A stretch of 64,000 nt of DNA from an uncultured Collinsella sp. (lineage in GTDB: Bacteria; Actinomycetota; Coriobacteriia; Coriobacteriales; Coriobacteriaceae). A model generated the notes under the pieces. The model saw only the letters and a program-made list of their open reading frames with translations, was not told the DNA's origin and did no database searches. Positions within the stretch are counted from its first letter, which is position 1, and each line of letters starts with the position of its first letter. The stretch spans positions 1 through 64,000 of the forward strand of contig UQKM01000005.1 of assembly GCA_900541685.1 (NCBI GenBank), written 5' to 3'. Below are positions 42,739-51,968 of the stretch, in pieces. A program made the translations under genes and the position numbers.

Positions 42739-44835
42739 ATGGCAGACGCTAAGGATTTCCTGTTTGAGATCGGTACGGAGGAAATGCCCTCTGCACCGCT
42801 GAACAATGCCGTCAAGCAGCTTGGCACCATGATCGCCAAGGGTCTCGATGAGGCCGGTCTGGCCCATGGCGAGGTCCGCGTGATCTCGAGTCCGCGTCGC
42901 CTGGCTGCGCTCGTTGCCGACGTCGCCACCGCGACCGATGAGGTTCACGAGGTCAAGCGTGGCCCCGCGGCCAACATCGCCTTCGACGCTGACGGTAACG
43001 CCACCAAGGCCGCCCAGGGCTTCGCCCGCAAGTGCGGTGTGGCTGCCGAGGACCTGGTCCGTCGCGAGGACACCGATGGCCGTGAGTACGTCTTTGCCGA
43101 GAAGAACATTCCTTCCGCCCCGGCCACCCCGATCCTGACGGCCCTGTGCGAGAAGACCATCGCCGGCCTGCAGTGGCCTAACTACCGTTCTCAGCGCTGG
43201 GGCCACGAGCACGCCACGTTCGTGCGCCCGGTCCGCTGGATCTGCTGCCTTTTGGGCGAGGACGTCGTGCCCGTGTCGTTTGCCGACGTGACGAGCGGCA
43301 ACACCACGCGCGGTCATCGCGTACTTGGCCCCGGTGATCATGTGGTCGCCAGCCCCGCCGTCTACGAGCAGGTGCTCGAGTACGCCGGCGTGCTTTCTGC
43401 CGAGCGCCGTCGCGAGGCGATTCTCGCCGGTATCGCCGAGGTCGAGGCTGCCCGTCCCGGCTGCCATGTCGACACGCCTAAGAAGGTCTTTGAGGAGGTC
43501 ATCAACCTCTGCGAGTGGCCGACGGTGCTCGTCGGTACCTTCGACGAGGAGTTCCTCAAGGTTCCGCACGAGATCATCTGCGAGTCCATGCTCACCAACC
43601 AGCGCTACTTCCCGATCTATGACGGCGAGGGCAAGCTGACGCGTGAGTTCGTGGTCGTCTCCAACAGCAAGCCCGAGAACGCCGAGCGCGTGATCGACGG
43701 CAACGAGCGCGTTGTGCGCGCCCGCCTTGACGACGCCAAGTTCTTCTACGAGGAGGATCTGAAGATCTCCCTCGACGAGTTCCGTGAGCGCTTGGCCAAG
43801 GTTGCTTTCCAGGAGAAGCTTGGCAGCGTGCTCGCCAAGTCCGAGCGTATTGAGCAGCTCGCGCTCGTCATCGCTCGCGAGGCCCATCTGGGTGCCCACC
43901 TTGCCGCCGATGCCGGCCGTGCCGCGCACCTGTGCAAGGCCGACCTGGTGTCCAACGCCGTCGTCGAGTTCACGAGCCAACAGGGCGTGATGGGCGGTTA
44001 CTACGCCATCGCGATGGGGGAGAACGACGAGGTCGCTCATGCTATCCGCGATCACTATCGTCCCCGCTTTGCCGGCGACGAGCTGCCCGAGGGCACCGCT
44101 GGCTGCATCGTGGCCTGCGCCGATAAGCTCGATACCATTGCCGGCATCTTTGCCATCGGCGAGCCCCCGACCGGATCTTCCGACCCGTACGCGCTGCGTC
44201 GTGCCGCCATCGGCATCATCAACATCCTGCGCGACCGCCTGCCGATTGACCCCACGTCGCTCATCGACTTTGCGCTCGAGCTCTACGCTGAGCAGGGCAT
44301 TGAGTTCGACGCCGCCGAGGTCGCCCAGCAGGTTCGCGACTTCTTCCACGGCCGTCTGGTGAGCATGGCCCGTGACGAGAAGATCCCGGCCGACACCGTT
44401 GCCGCCGTTTCCGCGGTGCACATCATTGCCCCGTCGGTCTTCTTCGCCCGCTGCGCCGCCCTCGACGAGGCCCGCAAGAACGACGCCGAGACCTTCGACA
44501 ACCTGGCGACTGCCTACGCCCGAGCCGCGCATATCTCCAAGCCCGAGCTGGGTGTGGAGTACGACCGCAGCCTGATGGGCGAGGTCGAGCTTGCACTTGC
44601 CGACGCCTCCGAGTTCGCTCAGACCGCTGTCGATGCCGCCCTTGCTGCCGAGGATTACCCTGCCGCGTTTGCCGCTCTGGCCGCCCTGCGTGCCCCCATC
44701 GACCGTTTCTTTGACGAGGTTATGGTCATGGACAAGGACGAGCAGCTCCGCGATAATCGCCTTAAGCTGCTCAACCGCTTCGAGGCCGTTTTCTCCGGCA
44801 TCGCCAACATTGGTGAGCTTGCCCGCAAAAAGTAA
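42739..44835 (+). CDS. glyS: Glycyl-tRNA synthetase beta subunit
   Basis: The 698-residue protein begins FLFEIGTEEMPSAPL, then RRLAALVADV, ESMLTNQRYFPIYDGEGKL and VTEGG-like anticodon-region sequence. The C-terminal part has an HD-like and DALR-type anticodon-binding domain (VMVMDKDEQLRDNRLKLLNRF). It binds tRNA-Gly and partners GlyQ. Length is normal. It is followed by the PPDK regulatory gene 34 bases downstream. Confidence 0.97.
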   Translation: MADAKDFLFEIGTEEMPSAPLNNAVKQLGTMIAKGLDEAGLAHGEVRVISSPRRLAALVADVATATDEVHEVKRGPAANIAFDADGNATKAAQGFARKCGVAAEDLVRREDTDGREYVFAEKNIPSAPATPILTALCEKTIAGLQWPNYRSQRWGHEHATFVRPVRWICCLLGEDVVPVSFADVTSGNTTRGHRVLGPGDHVVASPAVYEQVLEYAGVLSAERRREAILAGIAEVEAARPGCHVDTPKKVFEEVINLCEWPTVLVGTFDEEFLKVPHEIICESMLTNQRYFPIYDGEGKLTREFVVVSNSKPENAERVIDGNERVVRARLDDAKFFYEEDLKISLDEFRERLAKVAFQEKLGSVLAKSERIEQLALVIAREAHLGAHLAADAGRAAHLCKADLVSNAVVEFTSQQGVMGGYYAIAMGENDEVAHAIRDHYRPRFAGDELPEGTAGCIVACADKLDTIAGIFAIGEPPTGSSDPYALRRAAIGIINILRDRLPIDPTSLIDFALELYAEQGIEFDAAEVAQQVRDFFHGRLVSMARDEKIPADTVAAVSAVHIIAPSVFFARCAALDEARKNDAETFDNLATAYARAAHISKPELGVEYDRSLMGEVELALADASEFAQTAVDAALAAEDYPAAFAALAALRAPIDRFFDEVMVMDKDEQLRDNRLKLLNRFEAVFSGIANIGELARKK

Positions 44836-44869
44836 GCTAGCCTGCGCATAAGCGCAAAAGGAGCCCCGC

Positions 44870-45745
44870 ATGGATTGCCCGGTCACCGCTCGTCCCACCG
44901 TTATCGTTATCTCCGACTCGCTCGGTGATACCGCTTGTGAGGTGGTGCTTGCGGCGTCCGGGCAATTTAATGAAGGGGCTTTTCGTGTTTTACGTCTGCC
45001 TAAGGTGACCTCGGTGGAGCAGGTTAAGTCGTTTGTGGGCCCGAGAGTCGATGCCGACCATCGCGATATCGCCGTGTTCCATACCATCGTCGACCCGGCG
45101 CTTCGGGCTTGCGTGCTCGACTACTTGGGCATGCTGCACATTCGCTCTGTCGACCTGATCGGCCCGTCGCTCGCGGTGCTGTCGTCGCTTATTGGCGTGC
45201 CGCCAAAAGGAGTGGCGGGTGTGATCCATAAGACCGATGACCGGTATTTCCATCGTATCGAGGCCATGGAGTACTTTGTCGAGCACGATGACGGGCGCGG
45301 CTGCGATGATCTGTCGGGTGCCGATATCGTGTTGCTGGGTGTATCGCGCACATCCAAGACGCCGCTTTCGATGTATTTGGCCTATCAGGGCTACAAGGTC
45401 GCCAACGTTCCGCTGGCGCACGGTATGGAGCCGCCCAAGTCGATTTACGAGGTCGACCCGATGCGTCTGTTCGGCCTGATTTCGACCGTCGGCGTCATCT
45501 CCGAGATTCGCGATAGCCGCCTGGGCGACGACTATGCCCGTGCCGTTGCCGGTTCCTATGCCGAGCCCGAGAGTGTACGCAGCGAGCTCGAGGAGGCTCG
45601 CGCCCTCATGAAACGTCTGGGTTGCTTTGTGGTGCGTACCGACGGCAAGGCGATCGAGGAGAGTGCCTCCGAGATCATCGCTCATCTCGAAGAGATCCAG
45701 GAAGCCAGGGCCCGCCGCGCCGCCCGTCGCGCCCAACAAAGCTAG
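44870..45745 (+). CDS. ppsR: Pyruvate phosphate dikinase regulatory protein (kinase/phosphorylase)
   Basis: The 291-residue DUF299 protein has the P-loop GVSRTSKTP at 157-165 and the N-terminal ISDSLGDTA motif. It uses ADP to phosphorylate, and phosphate to dephosphorylate, a Thr near the catalytic His of PPDK (or PEP synthase). The ppdK gene lies 401 bases downstream and keeps T476-S-H478, so PPDK is the likely target; the usual symbol ppsR names the PEP synthase version. AAAGGAG precedes the ATG. The gene is followed by a long inverted repeat. Confidence 0.93.
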   Translation: MDCPVTARPTVIVISDSLGDTACEVVLAASGQFNEGAFRVLRLPKVTSVEQVKSFVGPRVDADHRDIAVFHTIVDPALRACVLDYLGMLHIRSVDLIGPSLAVLSSLIGVPPKGVAGVIHKTDDRYFHRIEAMEYFVEHDDGRGCDDLSGADIVLLGVSRTSKTPLSMYLAYQGYKVANVPLAHGMEPPKSIYEVDPMRLFGLISTVGVISEIRDSRLGDDYARAVAGSYAEPESVRSELEEARALMKRLGCFVVRTDGKAIEESASEIIAHLEEIQEARARRAARRAQQS

Positions 45746-45771
45746 CTTATGTGGGATGGGTTTGTCTGGGT

Positions 45772-45878
45772 GGCTAATTTGGGACGGGGCTATTTTAGCT
45801 ACCCATAATCCGGATACGGCTCGGGGCCGAACGCTCGTGTGGGGTAGCTAAAATAGCCCCGTTCCAAATTAGATAGCC
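45772..45878. repeat. Long inverted repeat between ppsR and ppdK
   Basis: The left arm (45772-45804, GGCTAATTTGGGACGGGG then CTATTTTAGCTACCC) and the right arm (45842-45878) are near-perfect reverse complements over about 33 bases, separated by about 37 bases. A related degenerate copy follows rsfS at 37721. It could be a terminator-like structure, a protein-binding site or a small repetitive element. Confidence 0.8.
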
Positions 45879-45976
45879 AAAGAGGATACCTGAAAATAAT
45901 GCATGATTATGGTAAAGCGATTTAGCAGTTTTTACTGCTTCTGACCTGCAATTACACTCTAGTGGTATCTTCATAA

Positions 45977-46024
45977 GGTAACCACCTTTACCTACCGTTT
46001 ACCGTGAGTTTTAGCACGTTTACC
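45977..46024 (+). promoter_or_regulatory. GGTAA-N6-TTACC operator-like box plus spaced TTTACC repeats upstream of ppdK
   Basis: GGTAA (45977-45981) and TTACC (45988-45992) form an inverted repeat with a 6-base spacer. TTTACC occurs at 45987, 45998 and 46019, spaced 11 and 21 bases, about one and two helical turns. GGTAAA also lies at 45911. The 401-base gap from 45746 to 46146 holds this, the inverted repeat, and a weak TTTACT-N16-TACACT promoter-like pair. No gene is seen in it. Confidence 0.5.
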
Positions 46025-46146
46025 AAACCGCGTATCCTCTGCTCAAGCCCGTTCAAATCCCGCCGTATAGTTCCCTCACGGCCCGCATCCGGCGGGTCGA
46101 TTCGTTACCACGGTCGTGCGCGAGAGCGCATGGAAGGGGAAGTATC

Positions 46147-48897
46147 GTGAGCGATTGCAAGAGGGTTTACCGTTTTGGAACCGATGCCCAGGGCACTTGT
46201 GTCACCGAGGGCGACAAGTCCATGAACTTCGTGCTTGGCGGCAAAGGTGCTAACCTTGCCGAGATGAGTCGTATCGGCCTGCCGGTTCCCGGTGGCTTTA
46301 CCATTACCTGCCAGACCTGCGTTGAGTACTCTGGTGCCGGCAACGTGTGGCCGGAGGGCGCACTCGATGAGATTGTTGCCGCCGAGGCCGATCTCGAGGC
46401 CCGCTGCGGCAAGAAGCTCGGCGATGCCTCCGATCCGCTGCTCGTCTCGGTGCGCTCGGGTGCTCCGTTTTCCATGCCCGGCATGATGGACACTGTGCTC
46501 AACCTGGGTCTCAACGACGATTCCGTCCAGGGCCTTATCGCCCAGACGCAGAACCCACGCTTTGCCTGGGACAGCTATCGTCGCTTTATCCAGATGTTCT
46601 CCAACGTCGTCATGGGTGTCGATGCCGACTTGTTCGAGAATGCCCTGACCCAGGCACGCCTGGTCGCCGGCGTTCGCGCCGACTCCGAGCTTTCGGCCGA
46701 GGACCTGCAGGAGCTCGTCGAGACGTTCAAGGGCATATTCTCCGACAACGTCGAGGCCGCCCTGTACCCCGAGCTCGAGGTCACGGACGGCAAGCCCATC
46801 TTCCCGCACGATCCGGAGCTCCAGCTGCGCCTTGCCATCCAGGCCGTCTTTGGCAGCTGGATGAACGAGCGCGCCTGCATCTACCGCAAGCAGCATGGCA
46901 TTTCCGATGACCTTGGAACCGCCGTCAACGTCCAGGCTATGGCGTTTGGCAATAAGGGCGAGACCTCGGCGACTGGCGTCGCCTTTACGCGCAACCCGGC
47001 CGACGGCACCAAAGAGTTCTACGGCGACTTTCTGGTCAACGCCCAGGGCGAGGACGTCGTCGCCGGCATCCGCAACACCGAGCCCATCGCCGACCTCAAG
47101 ACCACCCCGGGCCTCGAGTCCGCAGGTGAGGAGCTTGAGCGTGTCTTCCTGAAGCTTGAGGATCACTACCGCGACATGTGCGACATCGAGTTTACCATCG
47201 AGCAGGGCAAGCTCTGGATGCTCCAGACCCGCGTGGGCAAGCGTACCGCAACCGCCGCTCTGCGCATCGCTATCGAGATGGTCGAGGAAGGCCTCATCAC
47301 CCGTGAGGAGGCCGTGAGCCGCATCGACCCCGCGCAGCTCGACCAGCTCCTGCACCCGCAGTTCGACTCCTCTAAGAAGTACGAGGCGCTCGCACGCGGC
47401 CTTAACGCCAGCCCCGGTGCCGCCGTGGGTGAGGTCGTGTTCTCGAGCGATGACGCCGTCGCGCGTTCTGCCGAGGGCCATAAGGTCATTCTGGTCCGCT
47501 GGGAGACCAACCCCGATGACCTGAAGGGTATGGTCGCCGCCGAGGGTATCTTGACGAGCCACGGTGGCAAGACGAGCCACGCCGCCGTTATCGCCCGTGG
47601 TATGGGCACGCCCTGTGTCTGCGGTGTCGAGCGTTTCCATATCGACGCGGCCGAGAAGGTCGTGCGTATCGAGGGCAGCGACCGCGTGCTGCACGAGGGC
47701 GACATCATCTCCATCGACGGCACTCAGGGCATCGTCGTCGATGGCGCCGTCGATCTGGTTTCTGCCGAGCTCACCGGCGATCTGGACACCATCCTGTCCT
47801 GGGCCGACGAGATCCGCCTGGACGAGACCGGCGGTCACCCCAATCACGTGCGCGTCAACGCCGATAACCCCGAGGATGCCGAGCTCGCGCTCGAGTTTGG
47901 TGCCGAGGCCATCGGCCTGTGCCGCACCGAGCATATGTTCCTGGGTGATCGCAAGAACATTATCCAGAGCTTCATCCTGTCCGATGACGAGGCTGTGAAG
48001 CAGCAGGCCCTGGCCGATCTGCTCAAGGTCCAGACCGAGGATTTCTTGGCGATGTTCAAGACCATGTCCGGTCGCGATGTGGTCGTTCGCCTGCTCGATC
48101 CGCCGCTGCATGAGTTCCTGGATGATCCGCGTGAGCTTGAGGTCGCCATCACCAAGAAGGAGGCCGCCGGCGCCAACGAGGAAGAACTCGCCGCCCTGCG
48201 TGCCCGCCTGCGTCGTATCGACGGCATGGTCGAGTCCAACCCCATGCTCGGCTTGCGCGGCGTGCGCCTGTCCGTCGTCTTCGGCGACCTGCCGCTCATG
48301 CAGGTCCGTGCCGTGGCAACGGCTGCCGCCCGCCTTATCAAGGAAGGCGTAGACCCGCGTCCCGAGATTATGGTCCCGCTCGTTTCCATCACGGCCGAGC
48401 ACGTTCAGACCCGCGAGGTCATCGAGCGTGTGATTGCCGAGGTTTCCTCCGAGGAAGGTGTCGAGCTCAACATTCCCGTGGGCACCATGCTCGAGCTGCC
48501 GCGCGCTTGCATGGTCGCCGATGAGATCGCGCAGCATGCCGACTTCTTCTGCTTTGGCACCAACGACCTCACGCAGACGACGTTTGGTTTCTCACGTGAC
48601 GACGCCGAGGCTAAGTTCATCCCGCTGTACATGCACAAGAAGATCTTGAAGGACAACCCCTTCGAGACCATCGACTCGGCGGTACTCGAGCTGGTGCGCA
48701 TGGCCGTGGTGAAGGGTCGCGCTACCAACCCCGGCATGCACTTTGGCGTGTGCGGTGAGCACGGCGGCGACCCTAAGTCCATCAAGGGCCTGTTCAACGT
48801 GGCCGATGTGGACTATGTGTCCTGCTCGCCTTACCGCGTGCCCCTGGCGCGTCTGGCTGCCGCTCAGGCCAAGCTCGAGGCCAAGCGCTCCGCTTAA
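46147..48897 (+). CDS. ppdK: Pyruvate, phosphate dikinase
   Basis: The 916-residue enzyme interconverts pyruvate, ATP and phosphate with PEP, AMP and PPi. The nucleotide-binding domain has GGKGANLAEMSRIGLPVPGG. The swivelling domain carries GGKTSHAAVIARGMG with catalytic H478 and regulatory T476. The PEP/pyruvate domain ends with GVCGEHGGDP holding C869. Length is standard. The GTG at 46147 has GGAAGGGGAA upstream. The neighbouring regulatory protein, the GGTAA/TTACC boxes and the inverted repeat suggest transcriptional and post-translational control. Confidence 0.97.
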   Translation: MSDCKRVYRFGTDAQGTCVTEGDKSMNFVLGGKGANLAEMSRIGLPVPGGFTITCQTCVEYSGAGNVWPEGALDEIVAAEADLEARCGKKLGDASDPLLVSVRSGAPFSMPGMMDTVLNLGLNDDSVQGLIAQTQNPRFAWDSYRRFIQMFSNVVMGVDADLFENALTQARLVAGVRADSELSAEDLQELVETFKGIFSDNVEAALYPELEVTDGKPIFPHDPELQLRLAIQAVFGSWMNERACIYRKQHGISDDLGTAVNVQAMAFGNKGETSATGVAFTRNPADGTKEFYGDFLVNAQGEDVVAGIRNTEPIADLKTTPGLESAGEELERVFLKLEDHYRDMCDIEFTIEQGKLWMLQTRVGKRTATAALRIAIEMVEEGLITREEAVSRIDPAQLDQLLHPQFDSSKKYEALARGLNASPGAAVGEVVFSSDDAVARSAEGHKVILVRWETNPDDLKGMVAAEGILTSHGGKTSHAAVIARGMGTPCVCGVERFHIDAAEKVVRIEGSDRVLHEGDIISIDGTQGIVVDGAVDLVSAELTGDLDTILSWADEIRLDETGGHPNHVRVNADNPEDAELALEFGAEAIGLCRTEHMFLGDRKNIIQSFILSDDEAVKQQALADLLKVQTEDFLAMFKTMSGRDVVVRLLDPPLHEFLDDPRELEVAITKKEAAGANEEELAALRARLRRIDGMVESNPMLGLRGVRLSVVFGDLPLMQVRAVATAAARLIKEGVDPRPEIMVPLVSITAEHVQTREVIERVIAEVSSEEGVELNIPVGTMLELPRACMVADEIAQHADFFCFGTNDLTQTTFGFSRDDAEAKFIPLYMHKKILKDNPFETIDSAVLELVRMAVVKGRATNPGMHFGVCGEHGGDPKSIKGLFNVADVDYVSCSPYRVPLARLAAAQAKLEAKRSA

Positions 48898-48937
48898 CCG
48901 AGTCGCGTTCCATTTGCGCCTTTAACGCCCCCCTTCG

Positions 48938-48972
48938 CGCCGTCGCGCCCCCTGTGGACGCGGCGGCGTTTT
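48938..48972 (+). terminator. Terminator after ppdK
   Basis: CGCCGTCGCG pairs with CGCGGCGGCG (one T/G) around CCCCCTGTGGA, followed by TTTTA. It separates ppdK from the secreted protein gene. Confidence 0.75.
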
Positions 48973-49012
48973 ACGTTGGTCCAATACATTGGCAACTGAC
49001 GGGAGGACTGCG

Positions 49013-51820
49013 ATGAAAAACCTCACCAGGTATTTGCAACGAGCGCGTCGGGGAGCACAGATGACCCTGTGCTGGGTGGTCGTTGCGGTCACGGCGCTTT
49101 GCGGGATGCCGACAGCAGGTTTTGCCCTTCAGGATGATTCGCGCGACGAGCTCTATGGCGACGTGGTCAACCCGCTCACCATTACGGTCAACGATCGCGA
49201 GTGCACGTTTGTAGATATCGATGACGGCAAGCTCGAGGGCCGTACCTCGATGTACGACAACGTCTCGTTCTATACGGCCGCCGTCAAAAAGGTGCTGCCC
49301 AACTGGGCATCGCTTTCCTATAACATCCTTGGCTATGGCGGAGGCGACGACTCCAAGGACTTTTTGTACTGGGACCACGCCGGTAAGGGCTTTGAGAAGG
49401 ACTTCGGTAAGGGTCACTACATCTATCTGTATGATGCGCTTTCGGGCGGCAACGGCGAGCATTCCGACGGCGCCGACAAGTCCATTCAAAGTGGCCTGAC
49501 GTCGGCGAAAGGTCTGAACGCGGTCTATGAGCGCCTGACCGAAGATATCGCCGACTGCATCGGCCACAAGCTTACCGGCGAGGATTTTCGTAAATACGTG
49601 CCACTCGACGGCCTGTCGCAAGACACGAGCGAGCAAGACGTGATCTATGCCACCATCGCGTGCGTGGACAAGCTCGGCGGCACCTATCAGTACGATTTCA
49701 ATGGCTTTGGTATCGCGTTCTATAACTTTAGAGTTCAGCAGCTCAACAGCGTGAACAAGCTTAACTGTGCGCCCGAGGACGCGCCGGGCTATTCCTTTGT
49801 TGATTCTAAGACTGAGCAGGAGCTCGTTACCTCAGCACTTAACGTCGGCTATGAGGACGCTTCGCAGAGCATCACGCTCGCCCGCGGTACCGAGGAGACG
49901 GTCGGCACGAGCACTTCTGAATCCGCATCGTATTCAAAAGGCGGCTCGTGGGGCGCATCGGTGAGCCTCAAGGAGTCGCTGGGCGTGCCCGGAACGGTGA
50001 GCGAGGAGATCGAGACCTCGTTTTCGGCCGAAACCACGATGTCACAGTTGTGGGAGGCGAGCAAGACCGAGGAACAGTCGATCACCACAACGGACAATCA
50101 GTCGGTCACCGTCAATATGACGATTCCGGCGCACACACAGGTCAATAGCAAGCAGACGAGTTCTACCACGACGCTGTCCGAGGACTATGACCAGCCGGTG
50201 GGCGTGACGTTTGACGTGATCATCTTTAACATGAACGGCGAGTGCTACGACGACAACGCCGCCGTGCAGGAGTTCCATACCGCCGGTTATGATCAGCGCT
50301 CGTTCTACACCACCTTTGGTGATCAGTCGACCGACGCCGTGCAGAACCTGTTCCTGCGCTCAATCGCCCATCGTGGCGACGACGGCTACGATACCACCGC
50401 CGGAAACGTCACGAGCTGGTCGCATCGAACCAACAACCATATGGTGCGCGCCATCGATTGGAATTCGGTCCTGGCCGATCGCGAGGTGCCTTCGCGCAAC
50501 GGCGGCGCCCCGCGCACGTGCAACGTGCTCAATGACATGGCCGCGACCTATCCCATGTCCATTACGGGTTCCAATCTGTCGTTTGAGTCGGTAACGGTCG
50601 ATACGCAGCTGGGCACGCCGCAGCCTATTAAGCCCATCTCCAAGATTCTCGTGTCGCTGCAGACCGATAAGACCCGAAGGCTTACGGTGGGAGAGGAAGA
50701 CCCCATCTCTTCCTATCGCGTACGTGCAAGGGACGAGGACGATGTTGACTACTACGGCTTTGTGAAGTCGTCGGGTGACTGGCGCGTGGTGGACAAGAAG
50801 GGCAAGGAGTGCAAGTCTGACGTCATCGAGATCCAGACCGACCCTGTCACCCACGAGCAAGTCGTGGTGGGTAAAAAGGCCGGCACCGCCTACGTAAAGT
50901 ACTTTATCCCCGAGGACACCTATGTGGACGTGAACGGGCATGTCTCGACCAATGATGAGATCGACGCCGCGGCCTACAAATATAAGGTAAGCGACGTTGC
51001 GCCCGAGCCGTTTAACGGCAGCATCAAACTCGAGGGCTCGGCGCAGACCGTCGTCGGCGTCGAGGAAAACCTCAACGGAATCGAAGGCCTGACGGCTACG
51101 GTCTATGACACGACGGGCAAGGAAGTCGATAGAGTCTGCAGCTGGGAGGCCCAGGAGCTCGAGAGCAAGGGCATTTCGGTCGCGACAGACGGCACGATGA
51201 CCATCTCGCAACCGGGCACCTTCCATGTTCGCGCCTTTATTGACGGCGTGTATTCCGATTGGGCCGAGGTCATCGCTGCACCCGCACCGGTCGACCCGAT
51301 GACGACCGTGGTCGAGACACCGGTGAGCGTTACATCCCTTTCTTCGGGGGATTCTTCGGCAACGATGGATAGCACGGCTCATTCCCAGGGAGAGCAGGCA
51401 GCTTCCGATGCGAACGCGGCCGAGTCAGCTCCGGCGAGCGACGATGCCACTGCATTGACTGATGGCACCGCGCCTGCTGCCGCGAAGGATGCCTCGTCGA
51501 TTCCTACGGGCCTCGTTACCGTTTTGACCGATATCTGCCGCTACGGCATCGATCACGGCCTCATCAGCACATCAAACAAGGAGGAGATGACCAAGCAGGA
51601 CTTCGACATCTTAGGCATCCTGTACCTGATGGCGGACAGCCAGGACCTAGTGCCCCAAGACGCCGAGGACGCGATGAACGAATGGGCCCATGACAACTAT
51701 AATGACGAAGAACTTGTCACCTGGAAGCAGCATGCGCTTTCGGTGCTGCTCGAATACGGCTATATCGCGCCCGGAACGACCGTGACGACGCCGTCGACTG
51801 ATGCTGCGGACGGCGCATAA
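49013..51820 (+). CDS. Secreted aerolysin/ETX-MTX2-like pore-forming-domain protein
   Basis: The 935-residue protein starts at the ATG at 49013 (GGGAGG upstream) with a Sec signal peptide: basic RYLQRARRG, a hydrophobic stretch, then PTAGFA cleavage. Residues about 35-275 are an unknown domain. Residues about 277-410 alternate Ser/Thr/Glu: EETVGTSTSESASY, a glycine/hydrophobic hairpin near 309-345, SQLWEASKTEEQSITTT, then MTIPAHTQV. This is the pattern of the beta-hairpin and IPAHT-type strand of aerolysin/epsilon-toxin-like pore formers. Residues about 540-640 and 667-757 look like Ig-like domains. A Ser/Ala/Asp-rich linker (760-830) leads to a helical C-terminus. No sortase motif or lipobox is seen. 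It stands alone after ppdK and may be toxin, adhesin or non-toxic relative. Confidence 0.7.
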   Translation: MKNLTRYLQRARRGAQMTLCWVVVAVTALCGMPTAGFALQDDSRDELYGDVVNPLTITVNDRECTFVDIDDGKLEGRTSMYDNVSFYTAAVKKVLPNWASLSYNILGYGGGDDSKDFLYWDHAGKGFEKDFGKGHYIYLYDALSGGNGEHSDGADKSIQSGLTSAKGLNAVYERLTEDIADCIGHKLTGEDFRKYVPLDGLSQDTSEQDVIYATIACVDKLGGTYQYDFNGFGIAFYNFRVQQLNSVNKLNCAPEDAPGYSFVDSKTEQELVTSALNVGYEDASQSITLARGTEETVGTSTSESASYSKGGSWGASVSLKESLGVPGTVSEEIETSFSAETTMSQLWEASKTEEQSITTTDNQSVTVNMTIPAHTQVNSKQTSSTTTLSEDYDQPVGVTFDVIIFNMNGECYDDNAAVQEFHTAGYDQRSFYTTFGDQSTDAVQNLFLRSIAHRGDDGYDTTAGNVTSWSHRTNNHMVRAIDWNSVLADREVPSRNGGAPRTCNVLNDMAATYPMSITGSNLSFESVTVDTQLGTPQPIKPISKILVSLQTDKTRRLTVGEEDPISSYRVRARDEDDVDYYGFVKSSGDWRVVDKKGKECKSDVIEIQTDPVTHEQVVVGKKAGTAYVKYFIPEDTYVDVNGHVSTNDEIDAAAYKYKVSDVAPEPFNGSIKLEGSAQTVVGVEENLNGIEGLTATVYDTTGKEVDRVCSWEAQELESKGISVATDGTMTISQPGTFHVRAFIDGVYSDWAEVIAAPAPVDPMTTVVETPVSVTSLSSGDSSATMDSTAHSQGEQAASDANAAESAPASDDATALTDGTAPAAAKDASSIPTGLVTVLTDICRYGIDHGLISTSNKEEMTKQDFDILGILYLMADSQDLVPQDAEDAMNEWAHDNYNDEELVTWKQHALSVLLEYGYIAPGTTVTTPSTDAADGA

Positions 51821-51871
51821 GTGCAGAAAGAGTGCGTGTTTTTGTCTTTTTGCGCACGGGCAAAATAGTTC

Positions 51872-51899
51872 TTGCAGCCAAGGTCGTGGCGTGTATACT
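51872..51899 (+). promoter_or_regulatory. Promoter of rplS
   Basis: TTGCAG (51872-51877) and TATACT (51894-51899) are 16 bases apart, with start near 51906 and AAGGA before the ATG at 51969. Confidence 0.75.
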
Positions 51900-51968
51900 C
51901 GAATACGTTTGTTCAACTACGTGCCGGCCAAGGTGGTACGGCACCTCTAGAAGAGTAAGGAATTGCAC

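Noticed and set aside
41833..45087. A 1084-codon open frame antisense to glyQ, glyS and part of ppsR
   Set aside because: It has no domain-like motifs and sits opposite three well-recognised genes; high-GC codon bias keeps the antisense frame open.
46105..48537. An 810-codon open frame antisense to ppdK
   Set aside because: Same reason: ppdK motifs are complete on the plus strand and the antisense product has no recognisable family.
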